DNA of 64,000 nucleotides from Oscillatoriales cyanobacterium. GTDB lineage: Bacteria; Cyanobacteriota; Cyanobacteriia; Cyanobacteriales; Microcoleaceae. The stretch spans positions 1 to 64,000 of the forward strand of contig RDXX01000027.1 in the NCBI GenBank assembly GCA_004292955.1, written 5' to 3'. Made by a program: the position numbers and the translations under genes. The notes beneath the pieces were generated by a model. The model worked only from the letters and a program-made list of their open reading frames with translations, made no database searches and was not told the origin of the DNA. Shown in pieces: positions 18,801 to 25,064 of the stretch (position 1 is the stretch's first letter; every line of letters begins with the position of its first letter).

Positions 18801-19304
18801 GTCGCCGACACCGCCGCGCCACTAATTGAGAAAAATCATAACACTTTAAACTTACAGCAAATAGGCAATATCGGCACTATGCACGGTGACATTACCAAAC
18901 TGAGGCAGATTTTATTGAATTTGCTAAGCAATGCCGCCAAATTCACTCACAATGGTACAATTACCCTCAGCGCCAGCCGAGAACAAATCGCCGGCTACAG
19001 CAGCGAAGCGACACCACAAAACAGTTCGGAACCTGCGGTAAATTCTCCATCCTCAAATCCCAGTAAAGAATTTTTAGTAGTTAATTGTACAGATACAGGA
19101 ATTGGCATGAATCCCGAGGAATTGCAGAACATTTTCCAACCCTTTATCCAAGCAGACGCTTCTACCACGCGCAAATACGGCGGCACTGGTTTGGGACTAG
19201 CAATCAGCCAGCGTTTTTGCCTCATGATGGGTGGCAATATTTCAGTAAACAGTCAAGTCGGTGTTGGTTCTACTTTTACCATCCGCTTACCTATTAATAC
19301 TTAA
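15867..19304 (+). CDS. Membrane Cache-HAMP-PAS-GAF-PAS sensor histidine kinase
   Basis: About 1145 residues. Order: TM1 (about 15-40, LSLVLLMPLVVQISVAVGVTG), a large outer dCache-like sensor (about 45-345; TRPWYQAAKQAEKATWSPIY, GVLAIDLTLSQISDFL), TM2 (TILLCFFAFILAIVLGIFTS), HAMP, PAS, GAF (LARNKALYRGDLQVALREI..., ending LASLADLVSLAIEA), a second PAS, then HisKA with FLANMSHELRTPLNAIIGYS (His ~903) and HATPase_c with N-box LLNLLSNAAKFT, DTGIGM and [10 protein letters not shown]. All kinase motifs are intact; no receiver domain. The outer sensor probably binds small amino-acid or carboxylate ligands. The frame is open upstream to 15645 but crosses a MITE; Met at 15867 (or 15897) is the likely start. 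It lies between genes for OppC- and OppB-like permeases, on the opposite strand. Confidence 0.9.
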   Translation: MLLKTLSRRLMKSSPKMSLSLVLLMPLVVQISVAVGVTGWLSFRNGQKAVNDLATRLSLEVAARTKENFRSFGEVSHLFLQMNNAAIASGNLDPDDFPNLERFFWNQTKLSDRTTTIYYGDEQGKFLLLKREADELVYIRDESTAPNRQIYRLDSKGNRTELIKTAPYDPRTRPWYQAAKQAEKATWSPIYVFTASPVLGITPVMPIYTETGKLRGVLAIDLTLSQISDFLKSIKISPSGEVFAIERSGEIVASSTDELPFITDNKGQKRLLATQSKNLLIRSASTYLQTRFGSFEEIDSQGQFSFDIKGKRQFITVAPLRDGRGLDWLIVVAIPEADFMEQINANTRTTILLCFFAFILAIVLGIFTSRWVVTPITRLLEASKALTKMSEAADFTSAELDGEVEVKGVNELGVLAQSFNQMARQLRSSFVALERTNSSLEQRVAERTAELEATEAELRALFAAMNELIVVVDATGRYLKIAPTNMSLLYKPAAELVGKTIGELFPQATADNFLNHIRAALDSQQTVSIEYDLTINDREICFAASISPLSEESVIWVARDITEQKRAESVRRMRQKQLLKQNTVLLELARNKALYRGDLQVALREITEAAAHTLDAEAAGAWLYDESRSKLQCLDQFHRSNGEHSQGAELAAPDYPAYFKALEEDRTIAADDALSDIRTRELVSSYFAEGGTTSTLDAPVRLGGHTVGVLCIEQVGSARHWTVEEQNFAASLADLVSLAIEASDRDRTQNALRQAEQKYRSIFENAVEGIFQTTPEGRFLSVNPSLARIYGYATPEELTSNLTNIRQQTYVNPQQREKFMRVMKESGQISGFESEVYRVDGSIIWISESARAVCDTRGEVIYYEGSVEDISDRKVFESALQLALEAAEAASTAKSAFLANMSHELRTPLNAIIGYSEMLQEETEESGYNELTPDLDKIRTSGRHLLSLINDILDISKIEAGRMDLYLETFDIATLIEEVADTAAPLIEKNHNTLNLQQIGNIGTMHGDITKLRQILLNLLSNAAKFTHNGTITLSASREQIAGYSSEATPQNSSEPAVNSPSSNPSKEFLVVNCTDTGIGMNPEELQNIFQPFIQADASTTRKYGGTGLGLAISQRFCLMMGGNISVNSQVGVGSTFTIRLPINT

Positions 19305-19379
19305 ACAAGTAATTGGTCATTGGTCATTGGTCATTTTTTGCTTCGTCATTACCAATTCCCCATTACCAATTCCCCATTA

Positions 19380-19480
19380 CCAGAAAGAATTGGTTGAAAG
19401 CAAGAAAGCGAGTGAGGGAGAAATTAAAATCCGACTATTCATTACTCCAATCCTCTTCCTTCTAGGTAGAGGTCGCTCTT
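19380..19480. repeat. Dispersed repeat R100, copy B
   Basis: CAGAAAGAATTGGTTGAAAG at the left, GACTATTCATTACTCCAATC in the middle, TAGGTAGAGGTCGCTCTTAA at the right, then a TCAACTG array. It is preceded by CATTACCAATTCCC tandem units (about 19345-19380) and ATTGGTC units (19313-19333). Confidence 0.8.
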
Positions 19481-19482
19481 AA

Positions 19483-19520
19483 ACTGTCAACTGTCAACTG
19501 TCAACTGTCAACTGTCAACT
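19483..19520. repeat. TCAACTG heptamer array (~5 units)
   Basis: AACTGTCAACTGTCAACTG..., ending at the stop region of the OppC-like gene (19527, minus). Confidence 0.93.
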
Positions 19521-19526
19521 GAACAA

Positions 19527-20594
19527 TTACCTTTGAATGCTTCTCGGATCGAGAGCATCCCGCAATCCATCCCCCAATAAATTGAACGCCAAAACAGTCA
19601 AAATAATCAGCGTCGCCGGAGGCCAAACCAACCAGGGCTGCAACACTATAATTGAAGCATTCGTAGACAAAGATAGCAAATTTCCCCACGAAGGATCGGG
19701 CTGTTGAATTCCCAAACCAATCAAACTCAAAACCGACTCCGCCACAATAAAACCCGGAACCGACAAAGTAGCAGAAATAATTACATAAGTTGCAGTTTGT
19801 GGCAACACGTGGCGGACAATAATATAAATTGGGTTGGCGCCCATAGCCCGCGCCGCTTGCACGAATTCTAGCTGTTTAATTGACAGTACCTGACCGCGAA
19901 TTACCCGCGCCAAACTCGCCCAACTGATAAATGAAGTAATCAGCACAATCAAAATAAATCGCTGAGCACTTGTCAATCCGGGCGGAAGGACTGCCGCTAG
20001 AGCTACTAATAAATAAAGACCGGGAATCGTCATCAATACTTCAGCAAAGCGCATTAAAATACTGTCAATCCAACTGCCGAAATAACCAGATATTCCTCCG
20101 ATTAACAATCCTAAAGGAAAGGAAATTGCTATACCAACTAAACCAATACTGAGGCTAATGCGGCTGCCCTGTACTAAGCGGCTGAATTGATCGCGAGCTT
20201 GTTCATCAGTGCCTAAAAGGTTAATTTTGCCTTCTCCTGTAGTGCCAAACAGGTGGATATCCCAAGGCAAAATTCCTAAAAACTTATAGGGAGAACCTTT
20301 GACAAACAAACTAACAGCAGAGGGTTTTTGCCAGTCTACAATTACCTCGCGAGCACCAGTATTTGCATCTACTGGGCCCTGAGTAGTCGGGTAAACGTGG
20401 GGCCCCATAAATCGCCCATCTTTGGTGCTTAAATAAATCTGAGTTGGTGGCAGCAAGGAACTGTTTAATTGAGAGTCGTAGGGGTCGTAGGGAGCCACAA
20501 ATTCGGCAAAAAGTGCGACTGTATAAAAAATTAACAGCACTACGGCTCCCAACCGAGCTAGAGGATTATTTTTAAGATTTTGCCACCATTTCAT
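19527..20594 (-). CDS. Peptide/nickel-type ABC transporter permease (DppC/OppC family)
   Basis: 355 residues. N-terminal segment LGAVVLLIFYTVALFAEFVAPYDPYD is typical of OppC_N. A long outer loop (about 45-135) follows, with GILPWDIHLFGTTGEGKINLLGTDEQARDQFSRL, then BPD_transp_1 membrane segments with the EAA loop FVQAARAMGANPIYIIVRHVLPQ (about 245-268). It ends LGDGLRDALDPR as family members do. Its partner should be the OppB-like permease at 13313-14338, which is on the same strand but 5.2 kb downstream. Heptamer arrays and a copy of R100 flank it. Substrate unknown. Confidence 0.92.
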   Translation of the reverse strand: MKWWQNLKNNPLARLGAVVLLIFYTVALFAEFVAPYDPYDSQLNSSLLPPTQIYLSTKDGRFMGPHVYPTTQGPVDANTGAREVIVDWQKPSAVSLFVKGSPYKFLGILPWDIHLFGTTGEGKINLLGTDEQARDQFSRLVQGSRISLSIGLVGIAISFPLGLLIGGISGYFGSWIDSILMRFAEVLMTIPGLYLLVALAAVLPPGLTSAQRFILIVLITSFISWASLARVIRGQVLSIKQLEFVQAARAMGANPIYIIVRHVLPQTATYVIISATLSVPGFIVAESVLSLIGLGIQQPDPSWGNLLSLSTNASIIVLQPWLVWPPATLIILTVLAFNLLGDGLRDALDPRSIQR

Positions 20595-20620
20595 AAGTTT
20601 TAGGTTTGAGATTTTAAGTT

Positions 20621-20733
20621 GGTTCGTAGTAAGGACTTTAGTCCTCCCAGGTTCGTAGTAAGGACTTTAGTCCTCCCAGGTTCGTAGTAAGGACTTTAGT
20701 CCTTCCAGGTTCGTAGTGAGGACTTTAGTCCTT
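20621..20733. repeat. Four tandem 29-bp hairpin repeats
   Basis: Units start at 20621, 20650, 20679 and 20708: GGTTCGTAGTAAGGACTTTAG followed by TCCTCCCA. Each unit contains the self-complementary AAGGACTTTAGTCCTT-like core. An inverted unit (AAGGACTGAAGTCCTTACTACGAACC) lies at 21038-21064. Located upstream of the OppC-like gene. Confidence 0.85.
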
Positions 20734-20772
20734 TGCGAGCGTTTTTTTCGGAGAGTAAGAAGCGGTTTGAGG

Positions 20773-20857
20773 AGTGCGAGCGTCCCCGCTCGCTACATAT
20801 AAGGAAGCGAGCGGGGACGCTCGCACTCACATAATAGCAAAACTGAGATGCCCCTAA
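20773..20857. repeat. Long hairpin with family-C MITE right end
   Basis: A 22-bp perfect stem (AGTGCGAGCGTCCCCGCTCG...) spans 20773-20794 and 20806-20827 around an 11-nt loop. It is followed by GCAAAACTGAGATGCCCCT, the family-C terminal sequence. The left end of the element is not clear. Confidence 0.6.
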
Positions 20858-20914
20858 TCCTTTCTTCACGGAATCAGTAGCAAGGGCTGAATTCGTTACT
20901 AATACAATTTTTAG

Positions 20915-20996
20915 CAGAAAGGATTGGTTGAAAGCCGGAACCCTTGTAGGGAAAAATTAAAATCAGACTATTCATTACTCCAATCCTCTTCCTTCC
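20915..20996. repeat. Dispersed repeat R100, copy C
   Basis: CAGAAAGGATTGGTTGAAAGC at the left and AATCAGACTATTCATTACTC, CAATCCTCTTCCTTCC at the right; shorter than copies A and B at its 3' end. A TCAACTG array follows at once. Confidence 0.8.
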
Positions 20997-20998
20997 TT

Positions 20999-21033
20999 TG
21001 TCAACTGTCAACTGTCAACTGTCAACTGTCAAT
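20999..21033. repeat. TCAACTG heptamer array (~5 units)
   Basis: TGTCAACTGTCAACTG... just after R100 copy C, downstream of the AI-2E transporter gene. Confidence 0.93.
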
Positions 21034-21070
21034 TGAATGAAGGACTGAAGTCCTTACTACGAACCTTAAA

Positions 21071-22204
21071 CTATTTTTTTTCATCTGCAACCAAAATTAT
21101 TCTATTTTCATTTTCGGCAATTTTCCCCAATTCCTCGCCGTTAAAAGGATTGTAGAAAAACGAACCTGTTTGCGGAGGTAATTTGGGATTGAGTACAATT
21201 TCCACGATACTTTTGACCACCCCAGTCAGGGGAATTGCCAGGATAACTCCTAATAATCCTCCTACTCTACCTCCTAACAGCAAAGCTGTAAAAATAATTA
21301 CCGGACTCAACCCGGTTAGATTGCCCATAATTCGGGGTGCTACTAAATTATCCTTGATTTGCTGGAGACCGATCGCAACTGCCAACACTTGGAGCGCCAG
21401 CCACCAATCGATAAACGCTACAATTATACTAACAGTGCCGATGCCCAGCGTCGCTCCGATAAACGGAATTATTTCTGTCAATCCGATAAACACGGCAAAC
21501 AACAGAAAAAACGGCACTTGCAGCCACCAAAAAGCCAGAGTTAGCGAGGTCGCCATAAAGAGTCCCAGCAATAACTGTCCCGAGACAAATCGCTGGAGGT
21601 TTCGCTGCAAAGTATCTGTGAGAACATAGCGAATATCCGGCGAAAAAATGCTGGTCAAACCCTGCCAAACTCTTTGACCGTCTAGCAGCATATAAAATGA
21701 AATTACCAGGATAAAAATTAAGTCGAGAAACCAGTTAACTGTACCGACAACTAAGCCTAAACTTGTACCTGCGATTGCTTGTACTTGTTCCTGGACTTTG
21801 GCTGATAACTGCTGTTCCAATATTTGCACGTCAAATGGTAAATTGCGATCGGCACTCCACGCTTGAAATTCGCCTAACTGCTGCCGCGCTGACTCCAGCA
21901 AGTCCGGGAACCTCACCCCCAACTGTCTCGCTTGACTGAATACGGGCGGTACAATAGTTAAACCGATGACTGCGACTACCACACCCGCCATCAAATAAAC
22001 CAGCCCCGCAGCTATTCCCCGCGGCAAAAATACTTGCAGTCTGATTACTGCATAATTTAATAAGAATGCAATCAGTCCCGCTGTTACTAAAATGCTGACC
22101 AGTTCCCCAACATAATTGATAGCAGTCAGGGTAAACCATCCAGTCACTAGCACTAGCAACCAAGTAATTAGAAACTGTTGGACGGGAGTAAATACACTAT
22201 TCAT
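21071..22204 (-). CDS. AI-2E family transporter (PerM/TqsA-like)
   Basis: 377 residues. Family pattern: two closely spaced hydrophobic helices at the N-terminus (LLVLVTGWFTLTAI, LVSILVTAGLIAFLLNYAV), a third (GLVYLMAGVVVAVIGLTIV), a soluble ~70-residue stretch (LESARQQLGEFQAW...QVQAIAG), then a C-terminal membrane bundle with EIIPFIGATLGIGTVSIIVAF and LSPVIIFTALLLGGRVGGLLGVILAIPLTG, the conserved signature. It is a membrane permease; some relatives export autoinducer-2, others are Na+/H+ antiporters, so the substrate is open. The first 25 residues fit an inner-membrane start, and the ATG at 22204 has no strong ribosome-binding site. Monocistronic, with repeats on both sides. Confidence 0.9.
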   Translation of the reverse strand: MNSVFTPVQQFLITWLLVLVTGWFTLTAINYVGELVSILVTAGLIAFLLNYAVIRLQVFLPRGIAAGLVYLMAGVVVAVIGLTIVPPVFSQARQLGVRFPDLLESARQQLGEFQAWSADRNLPFDVQILEQQLSAKVQEQVQAIAGTSLGLVVGTVNWFLDLIFILVISFYMLLDGQRVWQGLTSIFSPDIRYVLTDTLQRNLQRFVSGQLLLGLFMATSLTLAFWWLQVPFFLLFAVFIGLTEIIPFIGATLGIGTVSIIVAFIDWWLALQVLAVAIGLQQIKDNLVAPRIMGNLTGLSPVIIFTALLLGGRVGGLLGVILAIPLTGVVKSIVEIVLNPKLPPQTGSFFYNPFNGEELGKIAENENRIILVADEKK

Positions 22205-22267
22205 TGTGATTTTATCAATTAAACTGGCACAAGTTTTTTAGCTTCTGTGCCGTATTATACAACAAAG

Positions 22268-22372
22268 ATATAGCAATCCTAAATGAATCGTATTTTTTTT
22301 ACCCCACCCCAACCCTCCCCTTAGTAAGGGGAGGGAGTAAGAAGAAGTTCACAAATGATTTAGGATCGCTAT
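22268..22372. mobile_element. MITE family B (TATAGCAATCCTAAAT...)
   Basis: 105 bp with terminal inverted repeats TATAGCAATCCTAAATGAATC and (reverse complement) TATAGCGATCCTAAATCATTT. The interior has CCCTCCCCTTAGTAAGGGGAGGG, a short hairpin. It lies between divergent genes (AI-2E transporter, minus, and HlyD-like adaptor, plus). The rest of 22373-22690 has no recognisable feature apart from HIP1-like GCGATCGC sites. Confidence 0.75.
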
Positions 22373-22722
22373 ATTAAACTATAGATTAGCAATAATCAGT
22401 TCAATATTAGATTAAATTCTTTTGGCAGTGATGAATTGGTGATGGTAAAAACGCTCTGGGACAGAAAATCTGAGTCCGATCGCCCTGCAAGCGATCGCAA
22501 ATCGCGCTAAGATTACTCTGCCTCAAAATCCCGATCGAGTCAAAGGTCGATCGCACAACCTCGGATCGAAATCGCGATTATCAGGTGAAATGGCGCCACA
22601 CTCACCCACAAGGAGGAGGCGCGACCGATCGCACGCTCAGCTAAAATAAATTAGATATTAAAACCGCAATCTTTCTTTACAATATCAAAAACCCCAGGCT
22701 CAAACCGGCGGGAGGAACTACC

Positions 22723-24510
22723 GTGACGAATCAAGTTTTTTCAGAAGCAGAAGAACAGCAACCGCTTGTCCCCGTGCAGAGCGGGCGCGACAGCAAATCA
22801 GCAGTGGATGCGCCTGAAACTGGCATCTCAGATACCTCTCGCTGGCACTTCTCCTCTGAAGAAGATGAACGAGAAATAGCCTTAGAAGTTCCAGACGAAC
22901 AATCAGAAGTTTCCGAAGCTGAAGAACCAGAAGTTCCTCCCAGTAAAGGACTCAGGTGGCCGACGCTGTTGGCGGGCGCAGGGATTGGCGTAGCTGCAAC
23001 GCTGCTAGCAGTACACTTGACTGCGGGCCAGAAGAGCGCGCGTCCCCCAGTTGCAGCCCCAGCGGCGGCTCAGCAGGGGACGCATCAGACGGTGACAGTG
23101 GCTGCTGTGGAATCGGCCGAGGTGGCTCAAACTCTGGAAGCGACGGGGACTGTGGCGCCCTACGATTTGCTGCCGGTGCTGCCGCAAGCCAACGGTTTGC
23201 AAATCAAGCAGGTTTTGGTAAAAGAAGGGGATGCGGTAGAAAAAGGTCAGGTAATGGCGGTTTTGGATGATTCGGTGCTGCGATCGCAAATTGCCGAAGC
23301 CACTGCTAAGGTAGAATCGGCAGATTCTACGGTAGAACAAGCGCAAGCTCAGGTGCAACAAGCCCAGTCAGCCCAACAAGAAGCCCAAGCCGGCGTTGCT
23401 CAAGCCCAAGCCGGCGTTGAAAAAGCCGTCGCTGACGCAGCGCAAGCCAAAACGGGCGTGGGCCAAGCTCAAGCAGGTGTCGAGCAAGCCAAGGCTAGTG
23501 TCGAGCAAGCTAAGGCGGGGATTGCTTCTGCTGAGGCTAAGTTAGCTCAAGCTCAAAGAGAAGTAAATCGCACCCAAAATTTGGCTTCCCAGGGAGTAAT
23601 CAGCCAGCAAGATTTGGAAAAGCGCAAAACCGAGCGAGATACTGCTGTTCAAGATGTGAACAAAGCTAAGGCTGATTTGAATAAAGCTTTGGAAGAACAG
23701 AACAAAGCGGCGGAAGAAGTGCGATCGGCTCAAGCTAAAGTAGCTACAGCAGAAGCTAATATCAGTACGGCGAGAGCGGCCCTCAGCAGCGCCCGCGCTA
23801 AGGTGAATACGGCCGGCTCTGCTGTCAGCAGCGCGCGCGCAAATGTCGGGAACAATGCAGCAGGTGTTCGCAGTAATGATGCGCGAGTGAAACAGTTGCA
23901 AACTCAACTCGAACAAACAATTGTCCGAGCGCCGGACAGCGGTATTGTATCTGAAAGAATTGGTCGAGTTGGTGATGTTTCTTCGGGAAGTCAAAAACTA
24001 TTTTCGATTATTCGAGGAAACAAGCTGGAACTGCAATTAAAAGTACCGGAAACTCAGGTTTCTCAAGTGCAGCCGGGAACGGCGGTGCAGATTACTTCGG
24101 ATTCTGATAAGCGGATTAAGTTGTCGGGAACTGTGCGAGAAATTTCGCCGTTAGTTGACCCGCAAAATCGGCAGGCTACGGTGAAGATTGATTTGCCGAC
24201 AAGTGAGTTTTTGCGATCGGGAATGTTTTTGCGCGCCTCGATTTCGACGGCGACGGCTCAAGGTTTGAAAGTCCCTGCTAAGGCTATTTTACCACAGTCT
24301 GACGGCAGTTCTATTGTTTACAAACTTGTAGGCGAGGACAAGGTGCAGGCTCAACCTGTGGAAGTTGGAGAGATTACTGGGGGCGCGGTTGGTGATTTGA
24401 CGACTGCTCAGGTTCAGATTAAAAAGGGGTTGAAGGCGGGCGATAAAGTGGTGGTTGCTGGGGCTGGTTATCTTAAGGATGGCGATCGGATTAAAGTTAG
24501 TAGTCAGTAG
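22723..24510 (+). CDS. RND efflux periplasmic adaptor (HlyD/AcrA family)
   Basis: 595 residues, GTG start with GGAGGAACTACC directly upstream. A soluble acidic N-terminal tail (about 1-75) precedes one membrane anchor (WPTLLAGAGIGVAATLLAVHL, about 77-97). Next come the first half of the biotinyl-lipoyl domain (VLPQANGLQIKQVLVKEGDAVEKGQVMAVLDDSVL), a very long alpha-hairpin (about 200-400) made of QAQAGVEQAKA-type heptads, the second lipoyl half (TIVRAPDSGIVSERIGRVGDV), a beta-barrel and a membrane-proximal domain ending GAGYLKDGDRIKV. The hairpin is about twice as long as in AcrA, as if made by internal duplication. It pairs with the pump gene downstream (25065); together they should expel drugs, metals or lipids, presumably through a TolC-like channel not in the window. 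Confidence 0.93.
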   Translation: MTNQVFSEAEEQQPLVPVQSGRDSKSAVDAPETGISDTSRWHFSSEEDEREIALEVPDEQSEVSEAEEPEVPPSKGLRWPTLLAGAGIGVAATLLAVHLTAGQKSARPPVAAPAAAQQGTHQTVTVAAVESAEVAQTLEATGTVAPYDLLPVLPQANGLQIKQVLVKEGDAVEKGQVMAVLDDSVLRSQIAEATAKVESADSTVEQAQAQVQQAQSAQQEAQAGVAQAQAGVEKAVADAAQAKTGVGQAQAGVEQAKASVEQAKAGIASAEAKLAQAQREVNRTQNLASQGVISQQDLEKRKTERDTAVQDVNKAKADLNKALEEQNKAAEEVRSAQAKVATAEANISTARAALSSARAKVNTAGSAVSSARANVGNNAAGVRSNDARVKQLQTQLEQTIVRAPDSGIVSERIGRVGDVSSGSQKLFSIIRGNKLELQLKVPETQVSQVQPGTAVQITSDSDKRIKLSGTVREISPLVDPQNRQATVKIDLPTSEFLRSGMFLRASISTATAQGLKVPAKAILPQSDGSSIVYKLVGEDKVQAQPVEVGEITGGAVGDLTTAQVQIKKGLKAGDKVVVAGAGYLKDGDRIKVSSQ

Positions 24511-24615
24511 ACAGTTGGTAGTTGGTAGTTGGCAGTTGGCAGTTGGCAGTTGGCAGTTGGCAGTTGACAGTTGACAGTTGGCAGTTGACAGTTGGTAGTT
24601 GACAGTTGGTAGTCA
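24511..24615. repeat. TTGGCAG / TTGACAG / TTGGTAG heptamer array (~15 units)
   Basis: GTTGGTAGTTGGCAGTTGGCAG... begins at the stop codon of the adaptor gene and extends ~105 bp; three variants of the 7-mer alternate. It is nearly the complement of the CAACTGT family elsewhere. Confidence 0.92.
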
Positions 24616-24708
24616 TTATTTATTGTAGGGTGCGTCAGGTGAGAATTTGGCGACGACAGACTAATAATTTTCCACGCTAAGCACCTTACGATTAGTTGCT
24701 TACTACTA

Positions 24709-24960
24709 CATATTTGGAGCGGGCTCTCCGGCCTACTCCACAAGAATTTTAAGGAGAAGATTAGTTAGTTAGTTAGTAGATATTTGGAGCGGGCTCTCCG
24801 GCCCACCCCACAAGAATTTAAAGAAGAAGATTAGTTAGTTAGTAGATATTTGGAGCGGCTATCCGGCCCACTACACAAGAATTTAAAGAAGAAGATTAGT
24901 TAGTTAGTAGATATTTGGAGCGGCTCTCCGGCCCACTCCACAAGAATTTAAATAATAAGA
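24709..24960. repeat. Four tandem ~66-bp repeats between efflux adaptor and pump
   Basis: Units start at 24711, 24781, 24847 and 24912. Each contains TATTTGGAGCGG, CTCTCCGGCCCACTCCAC, AAGAATTTAAAG and GAAGATTAGTTAGTTAGTAG. The AGTT tetramer number differs between units. CGGGCTCTCCGGCCC could form a small hairpin in each unit. Confidence 0.88.
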
Positions 24961-24965
24961 ACTAT

Positions 24966-25055
24966 ATTACCAATTACCAATTACCAATTACCAATTACCA
25001 ATTACCAATTACCAATTACCAATTACCAATTACCAATTACCAATTACCAATTACC
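24966..25055. repeat. TTACCAA heptamer array (~13 units) abutting the pump start codon
   Basis: TTACCAATTACCAATTACC... runs to within 10 nt of the ATG at 25065, occupying the place where a ribosome-binding site should be. It is open in the pump frame and so gives a false N-terminal extension of ITNYQLP repeats. Confidence 0.95.
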
Positions 25056-25064
25056 ATTCCAATT

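Noticed and set aside
24915-25064. N-terminal extension of the RND pump
   Set aside because: Encoded by the 66-bp repeats and the TTACCAA array; RND pumps begin a few residues before TM1, as from 25065.
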